This document shows, one piece after another, positions 34,137 to 44,180 of a stretch of DNA of 46,737 nt. The DNA lies in NCBI GenBank assembly GCA_902627645.1, contig CACOJX010000003.1:32001-78737 (forward strand), read 5' to 3'. A model generated the notes under the pieces. The model saw only the letters and a list, made by a program, of their open reading frames with translations, made no database searches and had not been told where the DNA came from. Each line of letters starts with the position of its first letter. Positions within the stretch are counted from its first letter, which is position 1. The position numbers were made by a program, and so were the translations under genes. This stretch comes from an uncultured Pelagibacteraceae bacterium (GTDB taxonomy: Bacteria; Pseudomonadota; Alphaproteobacteria; Pelagibacterales; Pelagibacteraceae).

Positions 34137-34718
34137 TTAATTACTATCTTGTTGAGATTTTTGTTGTTTTTCTCTTTCTTTTTTTTCCCTCTTAATTCTT
34201 CTTTCCGCTTTCTCAATTGCTTCCATTAAATCTTTTTGACTAAATAAATTTAAAGCAACAGGGTCTTTAGGGCTTAAATTATTGTAATTCCAGTAACTCT
34301 TATTTCTTATTGAGGTAACAGAATTTCTTGTGATACCAACTAACTTTGCTATTTGAGAGTCTTTAAGAATATTGTGTTGTTTCACTAACCATAAAGCTGA
34401 GTCAGGCTTATCTTGTCTTTTAGATAAAGGGATATACTTTTTTATCTTTTTTTCACTATTCGAAATTTCAATATCTGCACTTTTAATTTGCAGTGGTCTG
34501 TTTTCATCTTTTGAAGATAATTCAATTTCATCCCTTGATAATTGTCCGGAAATTATTGGATTGTAAGCTTTAATTCCTTTAGCTACTTCTCCATCAGCTA
34601 TACCTTGTATCTCGACCTCATGAAGCTTACAAAAATCTGCGATTTGTTTAAATGTTAAAGTTGTATTTTCTACTAGCCAAACAGCAGTTGCCATTGGCAT
34701 TAAGGGTGCATCTGACAT
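34137..34718 (-). CDS. trcR: Cell cycle transcriptional regulator TrcR (DUF1013)
   Basis: A 193-residue protein. The N-terminus APLMPMATAVWLVENTTLTF, followed by KQIADFCKLHEVEIQGIADG, is the signature of the alphaproteobacterial DUF1013 family, named TrcR. A second segment, ALWLVKQHNILKDSQIAKLVG then ITRNSVTSIRN, repeats the same helix-turn-helix-like pattern (x-LWLV ... IA ... I), so the protein appears to hold two DNA-binding repeats. The last 30 residues are a charged, Lys/Glu-rich tail. Its ATG abuts the rpmE stop codon. Confidence 0.85.
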   Translation of the reverse strand: MSDAPLMPMATAVWLVENTTLTFKQIADFCKLHEVEIQGIADGEVAKGIKAYNPIISGQLSRDEIELSSKDENRPLQIKSADIEISNSEKKIKKYIPLSKRQDKPDSALWLVKQHNILKDSQIAKLVGITRNSVTSIRNKSYWNYNNLSPKDPVALNLFSQKDLMEAIEKAERRIKREKKEREKQQKSQQDSN

Positions 34719-34949
34719 CTAATTATTTTTGTTTGATTTAAAATTTTGAAATTTTTTATTAAATTTACTAATTCTTCCTTTATCCATTAATTTCTGTTTA
34801 CCACCAGTCCAGGCAGAGTGAGATATTGGATCAATTTCTAGTTTTAATGTTTCTCCCTCTTTACCCCAAGTTGATTTAGTCTCAAATTGAGTTCCATCAG
34901 TCATTTCAACTTTTATAGAATGATAATTAGGATGAATATTTTTTTTCAT
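34719..34949 (-). CDS. rpmE: 50S ribosomal protein L31
   Basis: A 76-residue protein: [20 protein letters not shown], then [20 protein letters not shown] and [11 protein letters not shown], all L31 blocks. The Cys residues of the zinc-binding form are absent, so this is a C-minus type. L31 bridges the large and small ribosomal subunits. It stands 35 bp after suhB and directly before trcR, consistent with a shared transcript. Confidence 0.95.
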   Translation of the reverse strand: MKKNIHPNYHSIKVEMTDGTQFETKSTWGKEGETLKLEIDPISHSAWTGGKQKLMDKGRISKFNKKFQNFKSNKNN

Positions 34950-34984
34950 GACGTGACTTATAACAAAAGAATTTTTGAAAACAA

Positions 34985-35725
34985 TTAAAAGTTCGTAAGT
35001 TTTTCCATTAATTTAGCATTAATATTAGCGCTAGAGGCAATAATTTTAATATTTTCGTTAGAGGTTAGATCAATATTATTAAGAATACCTCCAGCCTCTT
35101 TTACTAAAATGATTCCAGCTGCAATATCCCAAATATTTAGATCGGATTGAAAATATCCATCATATCTTCCTGAAGCCACATATGCCATATCAAGAGCGGC
35201 ACATCCAGATTTTCGAAATGGTAGGTCAATTTCATCTTTCTTCTTTCCACCTGTAACGAACAAGCATTCATTAATACTATTTCTTTTTGAAACCCTGATT
35301 CTTTGGTTGTTAAAATATGCACCATTATTTTTCTCAGCATAAAACATTTCATTTTTAATTGGGTCAAATATTAAACCTGAAACGATTTCATTATTCGATT
35401 TTAATGCAATGGAAATAGCGAAGTGAGGTATCCCATGTAAAAAATTTACTGTTCCATCTATAGGATCTATAATCCAGGTATTTTTTTTATCTTTATTATT
35501 TTTTATTCCATTCTCTTCACTTACAATTGAATAGTTTGGTTTAGCTTTTTGAAGTTCATCAATAATAATTTTTTCAGTTTTCAAATCTGAATTAGTTACA
35601 AAGTCAGCAGGACCTTTTTTGGAAACTTGTAATTTTTCAACTTCTCCAAAATCTCTTATCAATATTTTAGAGGCCTTCTCACTAGCTTTAATCATTATAT
35701 TTAAGTTTGCGGAAATGGTATTCAT
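34985..35725 (-). CDS. suhB: Inositol monophosphatase family protein (SuhB-like)
   Basis: A 246-residue magnesium-dependent, lithium-sensitive phosphatase-fold enzyme. The metal-binding residues are present: [28 protein letters not shown] and [16 protein letters not shown]. In bacteria SuhB dephosphorylates inositol-1-phosphate and can also act in rRNA transcription antitermination. Adjacent to efp (3 bp) and rpmE, it sits in a translation-related context, which fits the second role without proving it. Confidence 0.9.
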   Translation of the reverse strand: MNTISANLNIMIKASEKASKILIRDFGEVEKLQVSKKGPADFVTNSDLKTEKIIIDELQKAKPNYSIVSEENGIKNNKDKKNTWIIDPIDGTVNFLHGIPHFAISIALKSNNEIVSGLIFDPIKNEMFYAEKNNGAYFNNQRIRVSKRNSINECLFVTGGKKKDEIDLPFRKSGCAALDMAYVASGRYDGYFQSDLNIWDIAAGIILVKEAGGILNNIDLTSNENIKIIASSANINAKLMEKLTNF

Positions 35726-35728
35726 TAA

Positions 35729-36289
35729 TTAAACTTTTTTCACATACTCTAAATTTCGAGTGTCAATAATAACTTCATCTCCAGCTTCAATAAAGGGAGG
35801 AACCTGAATGTTTAAACCATTATTTAAAGTTGCTGGTTTATATGAAGAAGAAACTGTTTGCCCCTTTAACGCTGCATCTGTTGTTTCTATTTTGCATGTA
35901 ACTTGTTTAGGTAAATCTACAGATATAGGTGACTCGTTATAAAAATTAATTGAAACCTCTAAATTTTCGGTCAACATTTTACCTTTTTCTCCAATTATAT
36001 CTTTTTTAATTTCAATTTGTTCAAATGAATTTGGTTCTATGAAAAAATAATTATTTTCATCTTCATATAAAAAATTATATTTAGTTTCTTCTAAAGAAGC
36101 TTTTTCTACGGTTTCACTTGATCTAAATCTTTCATTTAATTTTGTATTTTTGTTCACACTTTTCATTTCGACTTGTGCAAAAGCTCCACCTTTTCCGGGT
36201 TTCACATGTTGAGTTTTTAGCACTATCCACAAATCACTTTTATGTTCCAAAAGCATACCTACTCTAATTTCACCAGCATTAATTTTCAT
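35729..36289 (-). CDS. efp: Translation elongation factor P
   Basis: A 186-residue protein of the three-domain EF-P family, which relieves ribosome stalling at polyproline. KINAGEIRVGMLLEHKSDLW opens domain I; KPGKGGAFAQVEM carries the tip lysine, Lys33, that is lysylated by EpmA in many bacteria; the C-terminal PPFIEAGDEVIIDTR block ends in the family signature. The start overlaps the ThiE-like gene stop by 4 bp. Confidence 0.95.
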   Translation of the reverse strand: MKINAGEIRVGMLLEHKSDLWIVLKTQHVKPGKGGAFAQVEMKSVNKNTKLNERFRSSETVEKASLEETKYNFLYEDENNYFFIEPNSFEQIEIKKDIIGEKGKMLTENLEVSINFYNESPISVDLPKQVTCKIETTDAALKGQTVSSSYKPATLNNGLNIQVPPFIEAGDEVIIDTRNLEYVKKV

Positions 36290-36900
36290 TTTAGTTTTTT
36301 AATTGCATTAGTTGGTTTAAGTTTTTTATTTTTCCAAATGTAGCCTGAGATAGCCAAAAAGTTAGCTTTATTCAATAGTAGTTTTTTATAATTATCTGAG
36401 TCAATACCTCCAATTGCAACAATAGGAGTTTTTGTGATCTTTCTAGCCTTGTTGAGTAACTTAATTGATGCTTTATAATTTACCTTTTTAGTTTTTGAGG
36501 AATAAAAAGCTCCAAAAGCTAAATAGTCAGCTTTTTTTTTTATAGCTTTCTTTGCTAATTTAAGTGAGTTGTGACACGTGATGCCTATAATTTTGTTTTT
36601 TATTAATTTTCTAGCTTTAATGATATCCATATCTCTCTGACCTAAGTGACAACCATCGGCATCAAGTTTTTTTGCAAGGTAAACATCGTCATTAACTAAA
36701 AATTTAACACGAAACTTTTTACAAATTTTTTTGATTTTTCTTCCAATAATTAGTTTTTTTTTAAAGCTTTCCCTTTTAAGTCTTAATTGAAAAAAACTAA
36801 CTTTTTTTTGCTTAAAAACGTTAATTAAATCCTTATAAAAAAATTTATTGATTTTAACAGGTGAAATAAGGTAAACAAATTTTTTTTTGTTAAATTTCAA
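36286..36900 (-). CDS. thiE: Thiamine phosphate synthase family protein
   Basis: A 204-residue TIM-barrel protein. FFQLRLKRES (about 36-45) gives the substrate-binding QLR, LVNDDVYLAKKLDADGCHLGQRDMD the Asp and His residues, GITCHN the phosphate region, and IVAIGGI the last phosphate-binding loop. ThiE joins the pyrimidine and thiazole halves of thiamine. Pelagibacter is known to lack the ThiC step and to need the pyrimidine from outside, so a retained ThiE makes sense. Lys-rich N-terminal half and weak conservation mean a TenI-like role cannot be excluded. No TPP riboswitch is seen upstream; the gene overlaps fba by 11 bp. Confidence 0.8.
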   Translation of the reverse strand: MKFNKKKFVYLISPVKINKFFYKDLINVFKQKKVSFFQLRLKRESFKKKLIIGRKIKKICKKFRVKFLVNDDVYLAKKLDADGCHLGQRDMDIIKARKLIKNKIIGITCHNSLKLAKKAIKKKADYLAFGAFYSSKTKKVNYKASIKLLNKARKITKTPIVAIGGIDSDNYKKLLLNKANFLAISGYIWKNKKLKPTNAIKKLK

Positions 36901-37897
36901 GATCTTTAGACCATTTTCCTTGGGCAGCTAAGCTATTCATTTTTGCTCTATGGTTAAAAATCTTTTGAGTACCTTTTATATCTTGTATGTCTTTTGACCA
37001 AAATTTCAAGGCACTTTGTTGAAGAGCTCGTCCGTAAGAATAACTCATTATGAAATTAGTATCATTATACTTATTTATCAAATTTAAATTTTCTGTCGCC
37101 TCTAATTCAGACTGCCCACCAGATAAAAAAGCAACTCCAGGTACTTCTGAGGGAACAGAGCTTTTTAGACATTTTAGTGTTAATTTTGCTACTTCTTCAT
37201 TTGAAATTTTACTTTTAGATTTATTTCCTGCTAATATCATATTAGGTTTAAGTATAATTCCTTTTAAATCAACTTTATGTAAAATTAGTTCTTCAAAACA
37301 TCTTTCGATTACCTCTGAAGTTTTTTTATAACATTCCTCTGCAGTATGATTGCCATCCATCAAAACCTCAGGCTCAATTATTGGAACCATATTACTTTCT
37401 TGTACTAGTGCAGCATATCTTGCTAATGCATGAGCATTCGATGTTATTGATAGTTTGCTAGGAAAACTTTTTGTTATATTATAAACACCCCGCCATTTTG
37501 TAAATTTTGCTCCAAGTTTATAATATTCTTTGAGTCTTTCTCTTAATCCATCTAAGCCCTCTGTAATTTTTTCATCTGGTGAACCAGCTAAAACTTTAGC
37601 TCCAGTATCTACTTTAATACCTGGGGCTGAGCCCATTTCTGAAATTAATTCTGGAATTTTATTTTTTTTTGAAGATTTTTGTTTTATCGTTTCATCATAC
37701 AATATTACTCCGCCTATACATTCAGTCATACTTGAAGAACTAAATAGAGTTTCCCTAAACAATAATCTATTTTCAGGGGTTGATGGAACGTTAACGCCAT
37801 CTAACCTTTTGGTCATAGTGCCAGTACTCTCATCTGCAGCCAAAATTCCTTTGCCGTTTTCTAGAATTTTTAATGTAATATTATTCAATTCTGACAT
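36890..37897 (-). CDS. fba: Fructose-bisphosphate aldolase class I
   Basis: A 335-residue TIM-barrel aldolase that splits fructose-1,6-bisphosphate or, in reverse, condenses triose phosphates. NGKGILAADESTGTMTKRL (14-32), LFSSSSMTECIGGVILYDET, KFTKWRGVYN and the Schiff-base Lys217 in ILKPNM mark the eukaryote-like class I enzyme, not the metal-dependent class II common in bacteria. FLSGGQSELEATENLN near residue 264 is the phosphate loop. It lies between pgk and thiE in the tkt-gap-pgk-fba series. Confidence 0.95.
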   Translation of the reverse strand: MSELNNITLKILENGKGILAADESTGTMTKRLDGVNVPSTPENRLLFRETLFSSSSMTECIGGVILYDETIKQKSSKKNKIPELISEMGSAPGIKVDTGAKVLAGSPDEKITEGLDGLRERLKEYYKLGAKFTKWRGVYNITKSFPSKLSITSNAHALARYAALVQESNMVPIIEPEVLMDGNHTAEECYKKTSEVIERCFEELILHKVDLKGIILKPNMILAGNKSKSKISNEEVAKLTLKCLKSSVPSEVPGVAFLSGGQSELEATENLNLINKYNDTNFIMSYSYGRALQQSALKFWSKDIQDIKGTQKIFNHRAKMNSLAAQGKWSKDLEI

Positions 37898-37898
37898 A

Positions 37899-39077
37899 TT
37901 AATTTAAAGCCTTTATACCAGGCAGTTCTTTTCCTTCAAGGTATTCTAAGAATGCTCCCCCAGCAGTTGAAACAAAGTTAAAATCTTGAATTACGTTTAT
38001 TTGGTTTATTAAAGCTATAGTATCTCCTCCACCAACAACAGAGTATATAGAGTTATCTTTATTTTTTTTTACAATTGCATTTGCAATTTCGTAACTACCT
38101 TCTGCAAAATTTGGATTTTCAAAATAGCCTGCTGGACCATTCCATAAAATTGTTTTACTGGTTTCAATAATTTTTTTAATTTTTTTTATAGTTTTTGGAC
38201 CAATATCTAAAATCAAGTCATCATCCTCAATATTAGTTAATTCTTTAACTTTTGAATTATCATCCATATTTTTTCCCACCAAAACATCCTCAGGAAAAGT
38301 AATTTTACAGGGATGTTTTTTTAAAGTTTCAAAAATCTCAATGATTGCTGCTTCACAGTTTTCTTCTTTAATTGATTTTCCAATATTATTTCCCTTATAG
38401 CTAACAATATTATTAGCCATTCCCCCAACAATGACGATGTTATCAAATTTTGGTATTAAATTTTTGATTATTCCAATTTTTGTTGATATTTTTGACCCTC
38501 CAATAATACAAGTAGTTGGTTTTTTAATTTCTGTAGTAACTTTTCTTAGTGCGTTTATTTCAGACTCTAATTGTATTCCAGCAAAAGATGGAAGAAATTC
38601 TGTTATTTTACTTACTGAAGCATGAGATCTGTGTGAACAAGAAAATGCATCATTCACGTAAAAATCAGCAAGGCCAGCCAAGTGTTTTGCAAAAGAGGCA
38701 TCATTTTTTTCCTCCTCTTTATAAAATCTTATATTTTCCAAAAAGACTATTTGATCATCTGAATTTTTAAATAAATCATTTTTTTTTAAATTAAAAACAT
38801 TTTCATCAAATAGCTTGATTTTTTTTTTGATTTTTTTTTCTAAATTTTCACAAATTGGTTTGAGCGAGAGAATTTTATCAAATTTACCTTTTGGTCTACC
38901 AACATGAGAAATTACTATAATTTTTGATTTTTTCTCAATTAAAAATTTGACAATAGGTATAATTTTATCAATCCTTGTTTCATCCGTGATAACGCCGTTT
39001 TTTAAGGGAACATTTAAATCTAGTCTTAACAAAACTTTTTTTTGACTAAGATTTTCTTGATCTTTTATACTATTCAT
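37899..39077 (-). CDS. pgk: Phosphoglycerate kinase
   Basis: A 392-residue glycolytic kinase transferring phosphate between 1,3-bisphosphoglycerate and ADP. VLLRLDLNVPLKNGVITDETR (15-35), ISHVGRPKGK, NDAFSCSHRSHAS, the hinge/nucleotide block WNGPAGYFE, and SVVGGGDT near the C-terminus are all canonical; length matches the family. The start shares one base with the gap stop codon (TAATG), so gap and pgk are translationally coupled. Confidence 0.97.
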   Translation of the reverse strand: MNSIKDQENLSQKKVLLRLDLNVPLKNGVITDETRIDKIIPIVKFLIEKKSKIIVISHVGRPKGKFDKILSLKPICENLEKKIKKKIKLFDENVFNLKKNDLFKNSDDQIVFLENIRFYKEEEKNDASFAKHLAGLADFYVNDAFSCSHRSHASVSKITEFLPSFAGIQLESEINALRKVTTEIKKPTTCIIGGSKISTKIGIIKNLIPKFDNIVIVGGMANNIVSYKGNNIGKSIKEENCEAAIIEIFETLKKHPCKITFPEDVLVGKNMDDNSKVKELTNIEDDDLILDIGPKTIKKIKKIIETSKTILWNGPAGYFENPNFAEGSYEIANAIVKKNKDNSIYSVVGGGDTIALINQINVIQDFNFVSTAGGAFLEYLEGKELPGIKALN

Positions 39078-40075
39078 TAAGAAATCTTATAAAGATGCTC
39101 GGCTATATCACACATTCTATTTGAAAAGCCCCATTCATTATCGTACCATGCAGAAATTTTACCCATGTTTGTACCAACTACATTTGTCAAACTAGCATCA
39201 ACAATTGAAGAAGCAGGATTATGATTAAAATCTATAGATACAAGTTTTTCTTGCGTGATTTTAAGAATATCATTTTTTTTACTAAAATTTTTAAATGCTG
39301 AATTAATCTTTTCGATACTCAAATTTTTTTTTGTACAAAATATAAGTTCAATTAAAGATACATTTGGAGTGGGCACTCTCATAGCTATACCTTCTAATTT
39401 TCCTTTTAGTGATGGAATAATTTCACTTATTGCTTTTGATGCACCTGTTGAGGTTGGTACAATAGATTGGCTCGCAGCTCGAGCTCTTCTGGGATCTTTA
39501 TGAGAATTATCTAGAATTCTTTGATCAGTTGTAAAAGCATGAATTGTTGTCATAAAACCTTTTTCGATTTCGAAATTTTCGTTTAATACATGAGCTACTG
39601 GAGCAAGACAATTTGTTGTGCAAGATGCAGCAGAAATTATTTTATCATTTTTTTTAAGTTCTGACTCATTCACCCCAAATACAATTGTTTTATCTGCATT
39701 TTTGCAAGGAGCTGAAACAATAACTTTTTTTGCCCCGTTATCTAGATGAGTTTTTAGTTTGTCTTTGGAATTAAATTTCCCTGTACATTCAAAAACATAA
39801 TCCACATCATATTTTTTCCAATTTATATTATTTAAATCTGTTTCTTGGCTAAATGTGATTTTTTTTTTGTTAATTAATAGATGTTTTTTATCAAAACTTA
39901 TTTCAGCATCAAATTTTCCATGTATTGAGTCATATTTTAGCAGAGTTGAGCATGCTTCTGGGTCTGTTCTATTGTTAATATGTTTGATTTCAATATTCTT
40001 GTTATTTTCAACGATAGATCTAAGAATCATCCTTCCAATTCTTCCCATTCCATTTATCCCAACTTTTATTTTCAT
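39077..40075 (-). CDS. gap: Glyceraldehyde-3-phosphate dehydrogenase
   Basis: A 332-residue enzyme. [14 protein letters not shown] (7-20) binds NAD, catalytic Cys152 lies in [20 protein letters not shown] and [12 protein letters not shown] are diagnostic. NAD versus NADP preference is uncertain: after the second strand the residue run is NNRTD, with Asn where Asp in GNDL-type enzymes often marks NAD use. It overlaps the tkt stop by 4 bp (ATGA) and is coupled to pgk. Confidence 0.97.
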   Translation of the reverse strand: MKIKVGINGMGRIGRMILRSIVENNKNIEIKHINNRTDPEACSTLLKYDSIHGKFDAEISFDKKHLLINKKKITFSQETDLNNINWKKYDVDYVFECTGKFNSKDKLKTHLDNGAKKVIVSAPCKNADKTIVFGVNESELKKNDKIISAASCTTNCLAPVAHVLNENFEIEKGFMTTIHAFTTDQRILDNSHKDPRRARAASQSIVPTSTGASKAISEIIPSLKGKLEGIAMRVPTPNVSLIELIFCTKKNLSIEKINSAFKNFSKKNDILKITQEKLVSIDFNHNPASSIVDASLTNVVGTNMGKISAWYDNEWGFSNRMCDIAEHLYKIS

Positions 40076-42018
40076 AATTTTTCTTTAATTTTTTTAACTA
40101 TATTTTCCGTATTCAATTCAAAGTGATTGTAAATTTCTTTATATGGTGCACTCTTTCCAAATTCATTAATGCCGAAATTTAATCCACTTGTACCGGTGTA
40201 TTTTTTCCAAAAATTCGTTTCCGATGCTTCTATAGATACAACAAGGTCTGTTTCTTTTAAGATCTTATTTTTATAGTCTTCGTTTTGCTGGTCAAATAAT
40301 TCATGACAGGGCATTGATATTATTTTGGAATAAATACCATCTGTGGCCAATTTATGACCTACTTCACTTGCTAAACTAGTTTCTGATCCAGTTGCTAAAA
40401 TTGTAACACTAATATTCTCACCAGTTCTTAAAATTTCATAAGCGCCAGAAGAAGATTCATTTTTAGAAGAACTTTTAAGTCTCAATTGATCAACTCCCTG
40501 TCTAGTCAAAGCTATAACACTTGGAGTTTCTTTACTTTCAAGTGCTATTTGCCAGCATTCGAAAGTTTCAATTGTATCCGAAGGTCTAAAAACGTTTAAG
40601 TTTGGAATAGATCTTAAACTTGTTAATTGTTCAATCGGTTGATGTGTTGGACCATCTTCACCTAACCCAATCGAGTCATGTGTAAATACATATATAACTC
40701 TTTGTTTCATCATTGCAGCTAGTCTTATTGAAGGTTTGCAATAGTCACTGAATATTAAAAATGTACCACCATAGGGAATTAAATAACTATGCAATGCGAT
40801 ACCATTCATTATCCCACTCATTGCGTGCTCCCTAACTCCATAGTGAATATAGTTTCCGGAAAAATTACCAGGTTTTATAATTTTATGATCTTTAGTTTTT
40901 GTATTATTAGATCCAGCTAGGTCAGCCGAACCACCAATTAAATTTGGAAGTTTTGCAACAACATTTAAAAACATTTCAGATGATTTTCTAGTTGCTATGG
41001 GTTTTGAATTTTTTAAATAGTCGTTTTTAGTTTTTTTAATTAAATTTTTTAATGAGTTTATACCTTTAAAATGAGATATGATTTTTTTATTATATTTTAT
41101 TTCGTGCCTTTTTGCTTCTTGTGAAGCTTTTTCTCCAATTTGTTTCCACTCATTTAATAATTCATCAGGAATCTTAAAAGGTTCATAATCCCATTTGAGT
41201 TTTTTTCTCACTAATTTTATTTCATTTTCACCCAAAGGACTTCCATGAGATGAAGCTTTTCCACCTTTATTTGGAGACCCATACCCTATTGTAGTTTTGC
41301 ATGAAATTGCGATTGGTCTTTTTGATTTTTGTGCCTTTTTAAGAGCCTTTGATATTTCTTTAAAATTATGGCCGTTAATTTTTATATAATCCCATCCATA
41401 ACTTTTAAACCTTTTTTCGTGATTATCTGAAACTGCTAAATTAGTCGGGCCATCAATTGAAATAGAATTATTATCAAATAATAAAATAAGATTTTTTAAT
41501 TTTAAATGTCCAGCTAAGCTTAAAGCTTCATGACTTATACCTTCCATTAAACATCCATCACCAGCTAAGACATAAGTTTTATGATCAATAATTTTTTTAC
41601 CAACTTGTTTTTTTAAAATTTCTTCTGAGATAGCAAAACCAACTGCATTTGAAATTCCTTGTCCTAAAGGTCCAGTAGTAGTTTCTATTCCTGTATTAGG
41701 ATGATATTCAGGATGGCCCGCACAAATTGAGTCAAGCTGCCTAAAATTTTTAATATCATTTAACGAAACACTTTTATAACCAGTAAGATACAAAAGAGAG
41801 TATAGCAACATTGAGCCATGTCCTGCAGAAAGTACAAATCTATCTCTATTTATCCAATTTGGATTTTTTGGATTAAAATTAAGAAAATCTTTAAACAGAA
41901 CTGTAGCAACATCTGCCATACCCATAGGCATGCCTGGATGTCCAGAATTAGCTTCTTGGACAGCATCAATTGATAAAAATCTTATACAATTGGCTAAATC
42001 TCTATATTGTTTGCTCAA
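40072..42018 (-). CDS. tkt: Transketolase
   Basis: A 648-residue thiamine-diphosphate enzyme of the pentose phosphate pathway. [16 protein letters not shown] (24-39), [28 protein letters not shown] (GDG cofactor motif) and the C-terminal [18 protein letters not shown] are canonical. The start codon is TTG at 42018; it has AGGA on the minus strand six nucleotides before it (42025-42028), and no ATG occurs near. It heads the run tkt-gap-pgk-fba-thiE-efp-suhB and is divergent (54 bp) from the coiled-coil-zapA genes. Confidence 0.97.
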   Translation of the reverse strand: MSKQYRDLANCIRFLSIDAVQEANSGHPGMPMGMADVATVLFKDFLNFNPKNPNWINRDRFVLSAGHGSMLLYSLLYLTGYKSVSLNDIKNFRQLDSICAGHPEYHPNTGIETTTGPLGQGISNAVGFAISEEILKKQVGKKIIDHKTYVLAGDGCLMEGISHEALSLAGHLKLKNLILLFDNNSISIDGPTNLAVSDNHEKRFKSYGWDYIKINGHNFKEISKALKKAQKSKRPIAISCKTTIGYGSPNKGGKASSHGSPLGENEIKLVRKKLKWDYEPFKIPDELLNEWKQIGEKASQEAKRHEIKYNKKIISHFKGINSLKNLIKKTKNDYLKNSKPIATRKSSEMFLNVVAKLPNLIGGSADLAGSNNTKTKDHKIIKPGNFSGNYIHYGVREHAMSGIMNGIALHSYLIPYGGTFLIFSDYCKPSIRLAAMMKQRVIYVFTHDSIGLGEDGPTHQPIEQLTSLRSIPNLNVFRPSDTIETFECWQIALESKETPSVIALTRQGVDQLRLKSSSKNESSSGAYEILRTGENISVTILATGSETSLASEVGHKLATDGIYSKIISMPCHELFDQQNEDYKNKILKETDLVVSIEASETNFWKKYTGTSGLNFGINEFGKSAPYKEIYNHFELNTENIVKKIKEKL

Positions 42019-42072
42019 AAATTATCCTGTCTAGACTAAGAAGATTCTATTTAATAATATAAATATATATAT

Positions 42073-42396
42073 ATGAATTCTGTGATCGAAAAAGAAAAAA
42101 AATTAAATTTAGCGTTAACAAAATTAAAAAATCTAAATTTAAAAAATCCAGATATTAAAAAAAACATAGAAAACTTGAACACTCAAAAAAATCAATTAGA
42201 AATTGAAAAACAAGATTTAGAAGAAAAATACAAAAGCTTATCAGAGGATTATAATAATTTAAGTAAAAAATTAGACGAATTACAAAATCAAGAAAAAATT
42301 GAGCAAAAAAAACAAATTGAATTTTCTGAAAAAGTTGATGAATTAAATCAAGAAACGGATACTTTATTGAATGAGATGGATAAATGGCAAACGTAA
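42073..42396 (+). CDS. Small coiled-coil protein upstream of zapA (DUF4164-like)
   Basis: A 107-residue protein, Lys/Glu/Asn/Leu-rich, predicted to be almost one continuous coiled coil (about residues 30-100, with regular Leu/Ile heptads such as LEEKYKSLSEDYNNLSKKLDEL). No enzyme motif. Small coiled-coil proteins directly before zapA are frequent in alphaproteobacteria and their work is unclear; a part in Z-ring assembly is inference from position. Its 3' end overlaps the zapA start by 13 bp. Confidence 0.75.
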   Translation: MNSVIEKEKKLNLALTKLKNLNLKNPDIKKNIENLNTQKNQLEIEKQDLEEKYKSLSEDYNNLSKKLDELQNQEKIEQKKQIEFSEKVDELNQETDTLLNEMDKWQT

Positions 42397-42827
42397 GTAT
42401 TAAATTTAATGGTAAAGAATTTTTGTTATCTTGTGAAGATGGGCAAGAAGAGCACTTAGAGGAATTATTGATTCAAATAAACAAAAAATTTAATGATTTA
42501 AAAAATGATCTAGGAAATCTTGGGGAAAACAAGCTTTTATTAATTACAGCTGTAAAAGTGATGGATGAATATTATGAAACTAAGAAAAAAGTTGAGCAAA
42601 AAAAAGAAGAAATAAAAAATCTTTCTAACAAATTTAGAGAATTAAAATCTTTAATTTATGAGTATCGAGATAAAAAGGAAAATGAAATAAATTCATTAAA
42701 TGAGGATCACAATAAGTTAAAGAACGAGATAGACATGAATCAGAAAAATTATGAAAAATTAATTAGTGAAGCAACTAACGAAATCACAAATTTTGTTGAA
42801 AAAGTAAATTTAGAAAATCTGTCTTAG
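42384..42827 (+). CDS. zapA: Cell division protein ZapA
   Basis: A 147-residue protein. The N-terminal half is the ZapA fold: VSIKFNGKEFLLSCEDGQEEHLEELLIQINKKFNDL, then GNLGENKLLLITAVKVMDEY, as in the family, followed by a long coiled coil to the end. ZapA binds and cross-links FtsZ filaments at midcell. The coiled-coil tail is longer than the E. coli protein (109 residues). Ten bp separate it from the cyclo-ligase gene, so the 6S RNA often found at this junction is not here. Confidence 0.85.
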   Translation: MANVSIKFNGKEFLLSCEDGQEEHLEELLIQINKKFNDLKNDLGNLGENKLLLITAVKVMDEYYETKKKVEQKKEEIKNLSNKFRELKSLIYEYRDKKENEINSLNEDHNKLKNEIDMNQKNYEKLISEATNEITNFVEKVNLENLS

Positions 42828-42836
42828 TAAATTCCT

Positions 42837-43373
42837 GTGAACAAATCTGAAATCAGACAAAAAATACTCAAAATTAGAAAAAAAAATAACTATAAAAAAC
42901 TCAAAATAGATTTTAGTCAAATTTTAGAAATTTTAAAAAAAGAAAAGAAATCTAGAAAAATTGTTGGTGGATATTATCCTTATAACTATGAAATAGACAC
43001 AATTAATATTTTGAAAGAATTTGAGAAAAAAAATTATAATATTTCACTACCAAAAATAAAAAAAAATGCACAAATGAATTTTTTTCATTGGACGACAAGT
43101 GACCCATTAACTATAAATAAATACGGAATACCAGAGCCCACTTCAAACAAGGTTATTTATCCTAATATTTTGTTAGTTCCACTTGTAGCTTTTGATAAGA
43201 ATTTTAATAGAGTTGGATACGGAGGGGGTTTTTACGATAGATATATAAAGAAAATTAAAAAAAATAAAAAAATTATAACTATTGGATTAGCTTATTCTTT
43301 TCAAAAGATAAAGAAAGTACCTATAAATAGTAATGATATAAGGTTAGATTTTGTAATAACAAATTTAAATTAA
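42837..43373 (+). CDS. 5-formyltetrahydrofolate cyclo-ligase
   Basis: A 178-residue protein converting 5-formyl-THF to 5,10-methenyl-THF with ATP. NKSEIRQKILKIRKK opens it, YYPYNYEIDTINIL the first substrate block, and LVPLVAFDKNFNRVGYGGGFYDRYI is diagnostic for the family. The start is GTG at 42837; no ATG lies close. The zapA-cyclo-ligase gene order is widespread in proteobacteria. The stop abuts the next ATG. Confidence 0.9.
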   Translation: MNKSEIRQKILKIRKKNNYKKLKIDFSQILEILKKEKKSRKIVGGYYPYNYEIDTINILKEFEKKNYNISLPKIKKNAQMNFFHWTTSDPLTINKYGIPEPTSNKVIYPNILLVPLVAFDKNFNRVGYGGGFYDRYIKKIKKNKKIITIGLAYSFQKIKKVPINSNDIRLDFVITNLN

Positions 43374-44177
43374 ATGAGAATATTATTTCTAGGAGATGTT
43401 GTGGGAAACTCTGGTTGTTCAAAAATAATGAATAATCTTTTAGATCAAATAAAAATTCATAAAATTGATTTTGTAATTGTAAATGCTGAAAACGCTGCAG
43501 AAACTGGTGTTGGGCTGACAAAAGAAATCTGTGAAGATTTTTTTAAATGTGGGGTAAATGTAATTACAACTGGAAATCATGTATGGGATCAAAAAGATAT
43601 AATGAATTTCATAGATAAAGAGAATAGATTACTCCGCCCAAAAAATTTATTTGAACCATCACCTGGAAAAGGTTTTGAAATTTATAATACTTCAGAAAAT
43701 ATAAAAGTTGGAGTTCTCAATTTAATGGGAAATGTTTTCATGAAAAAGTGTGATGATGTTTTTGAATCTTCAAAAAAATTTATTAATGAATATAAGCTAA
43801 AAGAAGATTACGATTTTTTGATTGTTGACTTTCATGGAGAAATTACGAGTGAAAAAAATGCTATTGGACATTTTTTTGATGGAAAAGCAACTCTAGTGAT
43901 TGGAACTCATACTCACATACCAACTAATGATGCTAGAGTTTTGAAAAATGGTACTGCTTACCAAACAGATGCTGGTATGTGTGGTGATTATGATTCTGTT
44001 ATTGGTATGAATAAAGAAAATTCTTTAAATAGATTTATGAAAAAGGACTCAGTTAAACATTTTCCAGCAAAAGGTGGTGCTACTTTGAGTGGTGTTATTG
44101 TTGATTGTAATATAGAAACTGGTTTAGCAGATAAAATAAGTAGTTACATATTTGGTGGTCAATTAGATAATAATTAA
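43374..44177 (+). CDS. YmdB-family metallophosphoesterase
   Basis: A 267-residue protein of the YmdB/TIGR00282 family. Metal-binding residues appear in FLGDVVG (5-11), NAENAAETGVGLT, TTGNHVWDQKD, DFHGEITSEKNAIGHFFDG and GTHTHIPTNDARVL. Relatives hydrolyse 2',3'-cyclic nucleotides and influence RNA levels and colony or biofilm behaviour in Bacillus. The role in this organism is not known. It abuts the cyclo-ligase stop and is 3 bp before yebC. Confidence 0.9.
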   Translation: MRILFLGDVVGNSGCSKIMNNLLDQIKIHKIDFVIVNAENAAETGVGLTKEICEDFFKCGVNVITTGNHVWDQKDIMNFIDKENRLLRPKNLFEPSPGKGFEIYNTSENIKVGVLNLMGNVFMKKCDDVFESSKKFINEYKLKEDYDFLIVDFHGEITSEKNAIGHFFDGKATLVIGTHTHIPTNDARVLKNGTAYQTDAGMCGDYDSVIGMNKENSLNRFMKKDSVKHFPAKGGATLSGVIVDCNIETGLADKISSYIFGGQLDNN

Positions 44178-44180
44178 TTT

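Noticed and set aside
36901-37000. TPP riboswitch in front of the ThiE-like gene
   Set aside because: The gene overlaps fba, so there is no leader; no conserved thi-box sequence was seen.
42828-42836. 6S RNA gene between zapA and the cyclo-ligase gene
   Set aside because: This is the usual proteobacterial place for it, but only 9 bp lie between the stop and the GTG start.
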